The notes: generated by a model from the letters alone, not told the origin. A stretch of DNA of 45,590 bases from Caldanaerovirga acetigignens (GCF_900142995.1 NZ_FRCR01000013.1:1-45590); one strand, 5' to 3'. Positions 25,147-33,610 are shown, counted from the stretch's first letter. Program-made: numbers and translations.

Positions 25147-25789
25147 TCAGGATCTGCAGTATTTTTTAAGGAAAGTCTCTACATCATGGAAATCTTCAAA
25201 TCTTTCCTCCAGGATATCCCTGGGCCAGTCCCACCACTGCGTCTCCATAATTTTCTCGACCACCTCTCTTGGAAAACGCTCCTTTATTTTCCTGGCCGGT
25301 ACTCCTGCTACAATCGCATAGGGTTCCACATCCTTCGTGACTACAGCGCCAGCGCCGACAACTGCTCCGGTACCTACCTTAACCCCAGGCAGCAAAATGG
25401 CGCCATGTCCTATCCACACGTCGTGCCCTATCACAACTCTGTGAGTTCGTCTCCAGTTAAAGAATTCTTCATCATCCACCTCTGCAAAACGGTATGAAAT
25501 CCTTCGGTATGTTGCATGATGTTGTGTAACCCGCCACATAGGGTGGTTACCAGGATTTATGCATACATGTGAGGCGATAGAACAAAATTTTCCTATTTCT
25601 GAATAATTAATTTCCACATCTCCGGCAGTATAGCTGTAATCCCCTATGTTAGTTTCGAGCAGGCGGGTGTTGGGGCCCAGATAAAACCCACGCCCCTATA
25701 TGACTGTTTACCACCTGGCACGTTTCATGGATAAAAGGTTCTTCAGACAATTTGTGCATCACAGGTACATTTTTATTAACAAAAGTCAT
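25147..25789 (-). pseudogene. Hexapeptide-repeat acyltransferase of phn operons, frameshifted
   Basis: The intact 156-codon portion (25617 to 25147) is a left-handed beta-helix acyltransferase. It has [40 protein letters not shown] and the C-terminal [16 protein letters not shown] of the phosphonate-operon transferase family. Upstream, ATG at 25789 (after AAGGAGG) gives HKLSEEPFIHETCQVVNSHI and then loses frame. One frame over, [20 protein letters not shown] joins directly to the intact part. Removing one G from the CCCC/GGGG run at 25693-25696 restores the full gene, so this is either a real one-base insertion or a sequencing error. Function in the pathway is unknown. Confidence 0.85.
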
Positions 25790-25823
25790 CGCCTTTTGTC
25801 CTCCTTGACTAATCTATCTTCCA

Positions 25824-26705
25824 CTAAAGATTCAGCACCTTTTTCTTTATATAATGATTTATCCTTTCTACGGAGGTAAGCATCGCAAATATCACCAGGA
25901 TTATAAATATCGCCTCATTAAACTGGTACATGCGCATGGCCCTGGTAAGCAGCCAACCAATGCCCCCGGCTCCTACCATACCCATTACCGAAGAATACCG
26001 CAGATCTACGTCTAATCGAAGGAGTATCCATGACAATAAATAGGGCCACACGGCGGGTAATATTCCCCGTGCCACCACTTGGAACCAGCTGGCACCGGTA
26101 GCCTGCAATGCCTCGATAATGCCGCTATCCACTTCTTCTATCGAATCGCAAAAAACCTTGATCAGCATCCCGGTACCGTGCACCGCGAGAGCTAGGATAC
26201 CAGGAAGTGGTCCGAGCCCTAGTGCTGCCACAAATACGAGTGCCCACACCATCGCCGGGATGGCACGCATCAGAGCAGCAAACCACCGAACAGCCAGCCT
26301 CAGCAGAGGAGAAGGGGAGATATTTGCCGCCCCTAGAAATGAGAGAAAGAAACCTATGACGCCTGCAATAAGCGTACCCATCCATGCGATATTGAAAGTT
26401 TCCACTGCCCCTACCAGCACATGGCTCCAGCCGGTGGTACTGGGCGGAAACATCGCTTTTAGAATCCGAAATAGCACGGCAGTACCGGTCAATAAGCGCC
26501 TATAGTCCAGTTTCAAATAGTTCAGGCCCCAGACAAAGGCCATACCCAGTACAGCGGCAATGAAGACTGACTGCCACCCTGTTTTGATTTTTTCACATAA
26601 CTGTTTTATAACTATAAAAGGGTTCTCCGATACTTTTTCTTCTCTCAATATATGGACGGAACCCATATAAAATTTTTGCTTCTCCCTCCTGACCTCCGCG
26701 TTCAT
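25824..26705 (-). CDS. phnE: PhnE-type phosphonate ABC transporter permease (second)
   Basis: A 293-residue membrane protein with about six hydrophobic segments and the binding-protein-dependent permease (EAA) loop, seen as EALQATGASWFQVVARGILP. It forms the membrane channel for phosphonate import with its tandem paralogue and PhnC. The ATG at 26705 is chosen since AGGAGGTG lies six bases upstream; its ATGA overlaps the preceding permease stop. Two different PhnE-like subunits, as here, are common and imply a heterodimer. Confidence 0.92.
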   Translation of the reverse strand: MNAEVRREKQKFYMGSVHILREEKVSENPFIVIKQLCEKIKTGWQSVFIAAVLGMAFVWGLNYLKLDYRRLLTGTAVLFRILKAMFPPSTTGWSHVLVGAVETFNIAWMGTLIAGVIGFFLSFLGAANISPSPLLRLAVRWFAALMRAIPAMVWALVFVAALGLGPLPGILALAVHGTGMLIKVFCDSIEEVDSGIIEALQATGASWFQVVARGILPAVWPYLLSWILLRLDVDLRYSSVMGMVGAGGIGWLLTRAMRMYQFNEAIFIILVIFAMLTSVERINHYIKKKVLNL

Positions 26706-27508
26706 ATAATACACCTCCTGATCCTGTCGGTAATGTAATCTATAACAATAAACAGCCCCACCATCTCTAGAATAGCCATAGTCACCACGTCAAAGCGGTA
26801 TAATTTAAGCCCAGACTGGATGGCAAACCCCAGCCCGCCTCCACCCACCATACCGATAATAGCAGAACTTCTTATATTGGTATCAAACCCAAAAAGGGAC
26901 CAACTGGTCAGACCTGGCAGAAATTGAGGCAAAACTCCCCGCCCCATTATCTGAATCCAGTTGGCCCCTGCCGCCTTCAGAGCATTCAGTTTATCCATAT
27001 CAATCGCTTCCAGCACTTCCGCAAAGGAGCGGGTAAGCAGTCCTGTGCCGCTGATGAACAGGGCTATCGTCCCTGCCGTCACCCCGATGCCATAGGCGGG
27101 CACTACGAGCATTACCCATACCATATCCGGAATCGTCCTCAACCCCGTAGCAAAACCCCTGGTTACAATCTGCAACCAAGGATGTGGAGAAGTGGAAGCA
27201 GCGGCAAAAAAGGCCAGGACAAAAGAAACTGCTATAGATGCTATCACTGCTATATAGCTCATAATGATGGTGGAAAGAGTAGGTTCAACCACCTGCATTA
27301 AAATTTTTGGGTTTACGGAAAACATCTCGTATACGATAAACCTGTAAATCTCATATAATCCCGAAGCGATCGATGTAAGCGAAAAGCCGGTCGTTGTAGC
27401 CGACCAGAGGGTAATTGTCCCAGGAATGAGGATTGCCAGAATTCGCTGACTTGTTTTTTTTCTACAAAGGACCTCAAACTCCTTAAAATATTGCTCCAAT
27501 CCCCTCAC
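26702..27508 (-). CDS. phnE: PhnE-type phosphonate ABC transporter permease (first)
   Basis: A 268-residue inner-membrane permease with several transmembrane segments and the EAA loop (NALKAAGANWIQIMGRGVLP). It is about 25-30% alike by eye to the following permease, with shared GMVGGGGLGF near the C-terminus. The start is uncertain: the GTG at 27508 has a weak site, whereas the TTG four codons later has GAGGTGAGGGGA before it. It is 9 bp after phnC and probably pairs with the second PhnE. Confidence 0.92.
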   Translation of the reverse strand: MRGLEQYFKEFEVLCRKKTSQRILAILIPGTITLWSATTTGFSLTSIASGLYEIYRFIVYEMFSVNPKILMQVVEPTLSTIIMSYIAVIASIAVSFVLAFFAAASTSPHPWLQIVTRGFATGLRTIPDMVWVMLVVPAYGIGVTAGTIALFISGTGLLTRSFAEVLEAIDMDKLNALKAAGANWIQIMGRGVLPQFLPGLTSWSLFGFDTNIRSSAIIGMVGGGGLGFAIQSGLKLYRFDVVTMAILEMVGLFIVIDYITDRIRRCII

Positions 27509-27517
27509 CTCACAATC

Positions 27518-28267
27518 TCATTTTTGTTGACCGTATATACTGCGTATAACCTCCCTGGTCAACTCATCGGGGGTACCGTCAAAGACCTTTTTGCCTTCCC
27601 TAATCCCTATAATGCGTGTGGCGTACCTTTTTGCGATTTCCACCTGATGAAGGTTGATCAGGCATGTGATGCCGTCTTCCCTGCAAATATTGTATATATA
27701 TTCCATTATGTTTTCGGAAGTTATCGGGTCTAGGCTGGCAATTGGTTCATCGGCCAGAATTAGTTTGGGCTCTTGAGCGAGGGCGCGGGCTATACCTACC
27801 CGCTGCTGCTGTCCCCCGCTCAGCTCGTCCACGCGCTTCAAAGCCTTGTCCGCCAGACCCACCCGTGCCAGGATTTCCAGGGCAAAATCCCTATCTTTTC
27901 TGGAAAAGATGCCCAGGGCCCCCGCTAAACTGCCGGTGTATCCCAACCGCCCGTTTAATACGTTGTCTATCACCGTTACCCTTGGAATAAGGTTAAAATT
28001 TTGAAATATCATTCCTATTTCTCTTCTGTGCTGTCGCAGTTTCTGGCCGTTAGCCTTCATCATATCGTTTCCGTTGAAGTATATTTTTCCCTCTGAAGGT
28101 TCCACCAGCCGGTTAATGCATCTCATCAGAGTACTCTTTCCGGCACCGCTGGGGCCGATTACGGCTACAAACTCCCCTTCCTTTACCTGAAAATCTATCC
28201 CACGAAGGGCAAATGTCCCGTCTTTATACTTTTTTTTCAACCCTATGACTTCCAGTACGGCCTGCAT
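27518..28267 (-). CDS. phnC: PhnC, phosphonate ABC transporter ATPase
   Basis: A 249-residue ATPase with Walker A GPSGAGKST, Q-loop IFQNFNLIPR, signature LSGGQQQRVGIARAL, Walker B LILADEPIASLD and the switch histidine in LINLHQVEIA. The sequence is a close match to PhnC, which energises phosphonate (or phosphate-ester) import. The ATG follows GGAGGCAGGAATT. It lies between phnD and the two permease genes, the usual phnDCEE order. Confidence 0.94.
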   Translation of the reverse strand: MQAVLEVIGLKKKYKDGTFALRGIDFQVKEGEFVAVIGPSGAGKSTLMRCINRLVEPSEGKIYFNGNDMMKANGQKLRQHRREIGMIFQNFNLIPRVTVIDNVLNGRLGYTGSLAGALGIFSRKDRDFALEILARVGLADKALKRVDELSGGQQQRVGIARALAQEPKLILADEPIASLDPITSENIMEYIYNICREDGITCLINLHQVEIAKRYATRIIGIREGKKVFDGTPDELTREVIRSIYGQQK

Positions 28268-28282
28268 AATTCCTGCCTCCGC

Positions 28283-29224
28283 TTATTTTTTAAGCAGTTC
28301 CTCCGGGGTAAGATTAAGAGCCTTGACAACCTTTCGGATAACATCGAACTTGCTGTCATCAGTCGGGTAATAACCGTTTATTCCCATTTCCTTAAAGAAT
28401 TCTTCATTTTTAAAGTTCAGGAAAAACTCCCTTATCTTGTCCTTAAGGTCCTGGGGCAGGTCGCTGCGGTAGGCTACCGGATCCTTGGGTATGGGGTCGG
28501 ATTTCTTAATAACCCTGATATCCGATTCCTTCAGGGCTCCGGACTTGATCATCTTCTCTAGTGTGGAACTAGAAATCCCTGCTCCATCCGCATCGCCTCT
28601 GGCAACTGCCAGGATTGAGGCATCATGGCCGCCGGAGAACGACACGCTGGAAAAGAGGGCGTCAACCTCTGCAGCACTCGACACGCCGAAATGTTCTGCC
28701 AGCATCGCATGGGGGATCAGATTGCCGGATGTAGATGCTGGGTCGACAAACAGAAATTTTTTCCCCTTCAGGTCATCCAAGGTATTGATATTCGACTTTG
28801 CAGGCACTATTATCAGACTGTAGTAAAAGGCTTCCTCAGGGCTTTTCGCCGGCGTGGCAAAGGCTTCTGCCCCGCTCCTCTCGTGGGCGATCACATAGGA
28901 AAAGGGACCGAATTCCGCCACATCGAGTTTTTTGGTCCGCATGGCTTCTATCATCGACGTATAGTCGGTACCCATGTACATCTCTACTTTTATCCCCAGA
29001 TACTCGCTCAGGGCATCCACCACCGGCTTATACGTCCTGGCAATTGTTTCTTGACTCTCGTAAGGCACTACGCCATAGCGCAATACCTCGGGCCAGCCCT
29101 CAGGCACAGAAGCTGACTTGTTTGCATTACCTCCTCCACCGCTACACCCTGCCAGTACTGCTAAAGCCAATACCGCCAGCAATACCGGCAGAAAAATCTT
29201 CAGCTGTTCTTTTTTGACTAACAT
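28283..29224 (-). CDS. phnD: PhnD, phosphonate-binding lipoprotein
   Basis: A 313-residue extracytoplasmic binding protein. It has an N-terminal signal with lipobox LAGC (cysteine 27), then a Gly/Ser linker, then the PhnD/phosphate-phosphonate binding domain: LRYGVVPYESQETIARTYKP and FLFVDPASTSGNLIPHAML carry the usual ligand-binding Ser/Thr residues. It is anchored to the membrane outer face and hands phosphonate to PhnEE. The ATG at 29224 is used because the in-frame GTG at 29233 lies inside the Shine-Dalgarno sequence GGAGGTG. It is the first gene of the operon, behind the Pho box. Confidence 0.93.
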   Translation of the reverse strand: MLVKKEQLKIFLPVLLAVLALAVLAGCSGGGGNANKSASVPEGWPEVLRYGVVPYESQETIARTYKPVVDALSEYLGIKVEMYMGTDYTSMIEAMRTKKLDVAEFGPFSYVIAHERSGAEAFATPAKSPEEAFYYSLIIVPAKSNINTLDDLKGKKFLFVDPASTSGNLIPHAMLAEHFGVSSAAEVDALFSSVSFSGGHDASILAVARGDADGAGISSSTLEKMIKSGALKESDIRVIKKSDPIPKDPVAYRSDLPQDLKDKIREFFLNFKNEEFFKEMGINGYYPTDDSKFDVIRKVVKALNLTPEELLKK

Positions 29225-29235
29225 TTTAACCACCT

Positions 29236-29318
29236 CCGCAAATTGTTTCGTTCTTTACCTATTTAGCATAACTTGTCGACATGATGTAGAGATTAAAATT
29301 ATGTTAATATTAAGTTAA
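29236..29318 (-). promoter_or_regulatory. Pho box and promoter region of the phn operon
   Basis: On the minus strand TTAAC (29318-29314), TTAAC (29307-29303) and TTAAT (29296-29292) recur with exact 11-bp spacing. This is the arrangement of PhoP boxes in Firmicutes (TTAACA-type repeats every 11 bp) and of PhoB boxes in other bacteria. TATGCT, a possible -10, lies downstream near 29259-29264, with no good -35, as expected for a PhoP-activated promoter. A TGTCGACA palindrome lies between (29274-29281). The signal implies induction under phosphate limitation. Confidence 0.7.
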
Positions 29319-29330
29319 ATCTAGCAGTCC

Positions 29331-29390
29331 AATCGAGTAGGAGGGGGCGACTAACCCCCGTCCCTTTAATTCTCGGTATCTCGCGCATAC
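29331..29390 (-). mobile_element. 3' end of group II intron relic
   Basis: After the maturase relic the minus strand has a GGGGGTTAGTCGCCCCC hairpin followed by CTCCTACTCGATT, which resembles the domain VI/3'-end sequence of bacterial group II introns. A clear domain V could not be found, so decay or an imprecise boundary is likely. The proposed end lies 13 bp from the Pho box. Confidence 0.45.
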
Positions 29391-30437
29391 TCACTTCCAC
29401 TGCTTCCAAAGGATCATCCGTAACCTCCAGCATATCCAGCCTTCCAAATCCTTGAATACGTTGGGTATTTCGACCAGGACAAAGTATCCCATCCCCCTCC
29501 AAGATAAGTGTTGAGGCGTCCTATTCGTTCGGCTATGCTTACTGATTTGTTATTGGCTGTTTCTGCCATATTTTCGTCTTTACTTGTTCAATGGTTTTTG
29601 GTGCTATTTGGATGAGAACTTGCCCATTCTTCGCTTTATGCATGCTGAATCCTAGAAATTTAAACTTCCACGGTCGGTCCACAGCGCTCTTTTGTTCGTT
29701 TATCTTGAGCTTCAACCGTTCCTACAAGTATTTCTTTATGATACGATTTATATAACTCTTTCTCCGGCCCGTTTGTTCCTTACATAGATGTTGCAGTCAT
29801 CGGCGTAACGGACAAATTTATGCTCCCTCTTTTCCAGTTCTTTGTCCTGCTCATTTAGTAGTGATGTTGCTAGAAGTGAACTTAGCGGTTCTCCCAGAGG
29901 TGTCCCTTCTATTGTTTCCATCACTACTCCGTTTATCATAACTCCTGCCTGTAGGTACCGGCAAAGAAGGGTCAAAACCTACTTATCTTTTACTTTCTGG
30001 GCTACTTTTGCCATGAGTATGTAGTGGTTTACTAGGCCAAAGAATTTTTCTATGTCAAGGTCGACTACCCATTCATATCTTTCTTGTACGTATCGTCTTG
30101 CTTCCCTTACTGCATCGCGGGCTTTTTTTCCGGGCTAAAATCCGTAACTGTACTCCTAAAATCCCGCGTCAAATATTGGTTTTAATGCTTGCAGGCGGGA
30201 AACCACCGTAGGTGTGTGCTATTGGATGAGGCGTTCCATTATGGTGAGGATTCCTAATAATCTCTTGCCTCCCACGGGTTTCGGAATTTCGACCCAGCAC
30301 ACGGGCTTAGGCTTGTAGATCCTCGCAAGGAGTCGTCCCCAGATACGCGGCCATTCGGCACTAATTTGGTCCCGAAGCCGTTCGATCGGATGTCGTCTAT
30401 GCCTGGCACACAAGAAGGGGAAAAGCCCGCATATCAT
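29391..30437 (-). pseudogene. Group II intron reverse transcriptase/maturase, decayed
   Basis: Pieces of one protein are spread over several frames and stops on the minus strand. YKPKPVCWVEIPKPVGGKRL (about 30330) is the RT N-terminus. EYSYGF, stop, PGKKARDAV and RYEWVVDLDIEKFFGLVNHY (30170-30030) are the finger and palm. VRYADDCNIYV (about 29790) holds the catalytic YADD. INEQKSAVDRPWKFKFLGFS comes next, and IPNVFKDLEGWICWRLRMIL (29400-29460) is maturase domain X. TAG/TAA stops and frameshifts (for example SEYSYGFRP changed to * at two sites) show that it is dead. It separates the phn operon from a recombinase relic. Confidence 0.9.
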
Positions 30438-30555
30438 AAAGAATTACATAGCAAACCTCTCTCCACTTCAAAATTGGTTAGAGGAATCTACTGGGTGACA
30501 ATTAACTCCAGATAAAATAACCAAAATAGAAGTCAAAAGTTACAGTGCATATCAG

Positions 30556-31148
30556 ATGAATGTAAAGCAGTTAAAACAGTCCTCTGTAAAAAGAAAGCTC
30601 TTGGCCATAAGTAAATTCCTCGACTGGGCCGTTAAGCAGGATATAATATCCAGGAACCCGGCCAAAGAAGTAGAAGCACCGGCATCAGTTATGTTGCCTC
30701 CGAGAATTTTGTCAGAAAAGGATTTTTTTCGTTTACGTAGAACTTTTTATAAAGGAAACAACGAAATAGACATAGCGATATTTGAAGTGCTCGCAAACAC
30801 GGTATAAGAGTATTGGAACTGTGTTCGCTGAAAGCTTTCGGTCGTCCTAATTTCCGAACGAAAGGGTAAACTCATCGTGAGGTGCGGCAACGGCAAAGTA
30901 TCTCAAAGTGCAATTGAACAGTAATGCGAGAAAAGCCCTCAATGAATACCTCAAATCAAGAATGGATGAAAATGACGAACGTTTATCCCTCGGCGAAAGA
31001 AGACCACTGACACCCTTGGGTGTCTTCAGGATAAAAAAAGTATGGCCGGGGATGCCGGAGTAGAAGTATCTCCGCACCAGTGAGGCACATTTTTGCAAGG
31101 TGATTGCTGAATTCAGGAACCAACATCATGACAGTCCAGCAGATCCTC
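30556..31148 (+). pseudogene. XerC/D-like tyrosine recombinase, decayed
   Basis: The N-terminal core-binding part reads KRKLLAISKFLDWAVKQDII and RNPAKEVEAP. It runs into GIRVLELCSLKLSDV after a stop or frameshift near 30807. The catalytic region continues in pieces: ERKGKLIVRCGNGK, LNSNARKALNEYL, LTPLGVFRIKK, VSPHQ, stop, GTFLQG, and NSGTNIMTVQQIL. The normal HxLRHTFA box and the tyrosine are lost or scrambled. It is a plus-strand relic of a site-specific recombinase, probably from an integrated element. Three or more frame changes make activity impossible. Confidence 0.85.
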
Positions 31149-31328
31149 TTTATTTCGAAATCGGCAAAGGATGAGCATCTGGCGGAGCAGTTGGAAGACA
31201 TTCTTCTGGCTAGTGTCGAGGCAAGCGGCGGCGCAAGGAATATCTCAGGATTTTATGGGATATCCGATGAACTGGCGAATCTACTTCGGAATTGGCTTGC
31301 CGAAGAGAAAATTGTATTGGATTGCTAA
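31149..31328 (+). other. Foreign 60-codon tail joined to the recombinase relic
   Basis: In frame with the end of the recombinase relic is an open stretch reading SAKDEHLAEQLEDILLASVE, then SGFYGISDELANLLRNWLAE, up to a TAA. Recombinases normally continue with a GH(x)S and tyrosine-containing helix here, which is missing, so the tail is probably from another gene joined by deletion. I do not recognise it. No start signal of its own is seen. Confidence 0.35.
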
Positions 31329-31401
31329 CTTTTATTTCCACATACTCTATTTTAAGACTGATGCAACAATACTTCATTCTACCCCTGAAGGAGATAAGTC
31401 C

Positions 31402-32748
31402 ATGGAAACAAGACTAAATACCGAAACAAAATTACCTCCCAGCTATAAAACTGTATATATCCCCGTTATTTACAAATTTTTTATCGCACAGTCAATTGCA
31501 TTTACCTGGATGATATTTTCAATTAGAATATCTATACCCTGACTGAAAGATTTAAGCAGTGTTGTTGGGCTACCTTTGGCTGTATTTATAATAGCTTTTA
31601 TAGCGTATATTCCTGGATATCTCGTAGCTTTTGTTGCAGTCAGCCTGCTTTTGGATAGACAGCCTCCATTCAAGGAGAAGAACCCTGATTTGCATGTGAC
31701 AATTCTAATAGCAGCAAGGAATGAAGCAGCGAAAATTAGAAATACTCTGAAATATATAGCAAATCAGGATTACAATGGGAAAATCGACGTAATTATCGTA
31801 GATAATAATTCTACTGACGGAACGTTAGAGGCTGCCCAAAAAGCAGCAATTGAGTACGGATTAAACTGTACATTCCTGTTCGAGCCTAAAGCTGGGAAAA
31901 GCTATGCTCTGAATACTGGCCTAAAAGCTATAAAAACTGAATATTTTATGACTTTGGATGCTGATACACTACTACATAAAAAAGCTGTGAATAATATAGT
32001 GGCAAGAATATTAAGTTCGCCTCCAGATGTCTGCGCTGTAGCAGGACACGTACTTGCGAGAAATAGCAGAGACAACATACTGACTAGGACACAGGAATGG
32101 GACTACTTTTTGGGTATAGCTTCTCTGAAAAGAATGCAAGGGCTATATCAGGGAACTCTTGTTGCACAAGGGGCCTTTAGTCTATACAAGACAGATGTGG
32201 TAAGAGAAATAGGCGGTTGGGATGATGTGATAGGTGAGGACATTGTGTTGACATGGAAATTTTTTGAAAAAGGATATAGGGTCTTCTTTGAACCCTTAGC
32301 TATAGCTTTTACAGAAGTTCCAAATAGATTTAAACACTTTGCGAGGCAAAGGAGTCGATGGGCAAGGGGGATGTTTGAAGGTTTAAAAAAAGCGGGGCCG
32401 TGGAAACAGGAGAGGTTTTTGGCCATCTTTTTGCTGGGAATAGATATTTTGATACCATTAATAGATCTAGCGTTCACTATATTTTGGATACCAGGACTTG
32501 TATTGGCGTTCTTTGGGAAATATTACATTGTAGGTCCATATACACTGTTAGTTTTACCTTTGAATGTATTAGTGACTGTAATTATGTATTCTTTTCAAAA
32601 AAATATTTTCGATTCACTAGGACTGCGAGTTCGCCGAAATAGAATTGGGTATACATTTTATTTGCTTTTTTGTCAGATTATTCATTCACCTATATCCGTT
32701 TTGGGTTATATTCAAGAAATTTTTAAATTGGAGAGAGTATGGAAATGA
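31402..32748 (+). pseudogene. Family 2 glycosyltransferase with in-frame stop
   Basis: The full gene is 448 codons from ATG 31402 (after GAAGGAGAT) but codon 47 is TGA (31540-31542). Both sides are in the same frame: FSIRISIP, stop, LKDLSSVVGLPLAVFIIAFI. The product is a processive GT2 enzyme resembling PgaC/IcaA. An N-terminal membrane region is followed by HVTILIAARNEAAKIR, DADT, EDIVLTWKFF and QRSRW (the QxxRW motif), then four C-terminal membrane helices. It would build a cell-surface polysaccharide such as poly-N-acetylglucosamine. The catalytic part is intact, so the loss may be recent or a TTG restart near 31576 may give a short product. It is flanked by relics. Confidence 0.8.
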
Positions 32749-32806
32749 ATTTATAAGAAGCTTTTAAAAAGGGAACCAGTAATGGCCGATAGCCTCTAAG
32801 TAGAAT

Positions 32807-32922
32807 TTACGTCATCAGGCTACCGAGTCTTTCCAATGTCTGCAAAAGCTTATTCATCCCTTTATGGTTATTGTCTAGATGCATCCCAAGAACTATATCA
32901 CCGGAGTTGTTTACGATATCTT
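32807..32922 (-). other. Short coding-like relic after the LpdD gene
   Basis: The minus strand reads DIVNNSGDIVLGMHLDNNHK, then GMNKLLQTLERLGSLMT and TAA. It looks like protein but has no start or ribosome binding site and lies beyond the operon's terminator. I do not recognise the family. It may be the end of a gene that was once here. Confidence 0.3.
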
Positions 32923-32936
32923 AATTAATATATAAA

Positions 32937-32976
32937 AAAGCCCCGGGTTTTTATCAGAATTTCCCGAGGCTTAATT
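32937..32976 (-). terminator. Terminator of the catabolic operon
   Basis: AAGCCCCGGG (plus 32942-32951) pairs with CCCGAGGCTT (32964-32973), with one C-A mismatch, and on the minus strand is followed by TTTTTTATATA. It lies 6 bp past the stop of the LpdD-like gene. It may also stop transcripts from the glycosyltransferase side. Confidence 0.8.
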
Positions 32977-32981
32977 TATGT

Positions 32982-33371
32982 CTAACTGTAACTCAATTTC
33001 TCTGCAATTTTTTTGTTTAATTCCTCTGCCAACATTTTTATCTTTTCTATATCTTCCTGGGCTGCGTTTTCAATGTGAACACCAGCACTCACCACAACAG
33101 TTTGATTCGTCTTTTTGCAAAGGTCCTCGGCTACAGGCACTGCTATATAATCATCTTTATGCCCCAAGAGATTAAAAACTGATGTCGTACAACTTATATT
33201 GCCATCTCCTTTCAAACTCAACCTTGGTTGGCTAATGGCAACTGTACCTATATGTGGTTTTTCGCCACCACCTATATATACATTTATTCCGCAGCCACTA
33301 ACAGTAACTACAGCATATATTGTGTATTTGTCTTGTCCTACTTTTATGAAAAAGGTATTATTTGCACTCAC
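32982..33371 (-). CDS. LpdD-like prenylated-FMN chaperone/accessory protein
   Basis: A 129-residue protein resembling LpdD, the accessory protein of prenylated-FMN phenolic acid decarboxylases (gallate-type). Its pattern is VSGCGINVYIGGGEKPHIGT, SLKGDGNISCTTSVFNLLGH, KDDYIAVPVAEDLCKKTNQT and VVVSAGVHIENA. The family is thought to help load or protect the flavin of the UbiD-type enzyme; I assign it by pattern and neighbours. The GTG start follows GGGGGATAAAAAT, located in the end of the bsdD-like gene. It is the last gene of the operon before the terminator. Confidence 0.75.
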   Translation of the reverse strand: MSANNTFFIKVGQDKYTIYAVVTVSGCGINVYIGGGEKPHIGTVAISQPRLSLKGDGNISCTTSVFNLLGHKDDYIAVPVAEDLCKKTNQTVVVSAGVHIENAAQEDIEKIKMLAEELNKKIAEKLSYS

Positions 33372-33375
33372 ATTT

Positions 33376-33606
33376 TTATCCCCCTGATTTTAATGGTGGA
33401 ATCGGAGGAATGCAAAGCATTTTTTCAAAAGATTCTTCCGTCAGCTTAAATCTAGGATCAAACTTTTCGGGATCTGTTATTTCCTCGTCCTCAGTAGAAC
33501 GCCATGTATAAAAACATTTTTCGCATATAAATACAGACCATTCCTCACCGACAGGAGAATCAACCACCTTATAGGCTGAATCCCGGTCACACCTAGGACA
33601 AATCAA
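33376..33606 (-). CDS. BsdD/VdcD-like decarboxylase small subunit
   Basis: A 76-residue zinc-ribbon-like protein. MICPRC (C3, C6) and CEKC (C28, C31) frame a DSPVGEEWSVFICEKCFYTW core, and the C-terminus is proline-rich. The size and pattern match subunit D of non-oxidative hydroxyarylic acid decarboxylases (BsdD/VdcD). The role is unclear; it is required for activity of some complexes. It lies 4 bp after the UbiD-family gene and 4 bp before the LpdD-like gene. The presence of both D-type proteins argues that the UbiD enzyme acts on a phenolic or similar aromatic acid. Confidence 0.82.
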   Translation of the reverse strand: MICPRCDRDSAYKVVDSPVGEEWSVFICEKCFYTWRSTEDEEITDPEKFDPRFKLTEESFEKMLCIPPIPPLKSGG

Positions 33607-33610
33607 TCTT

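Noticed and set aside
31540-31542. TGA as a selenocysteine or programmed readthrough codon in the glycosyltransferase
   Set aside because: The position is in a membrane segment with no redox role in this family, and no selenocysteine-insertion hairpin follows; a nonsense mutation is simpler.
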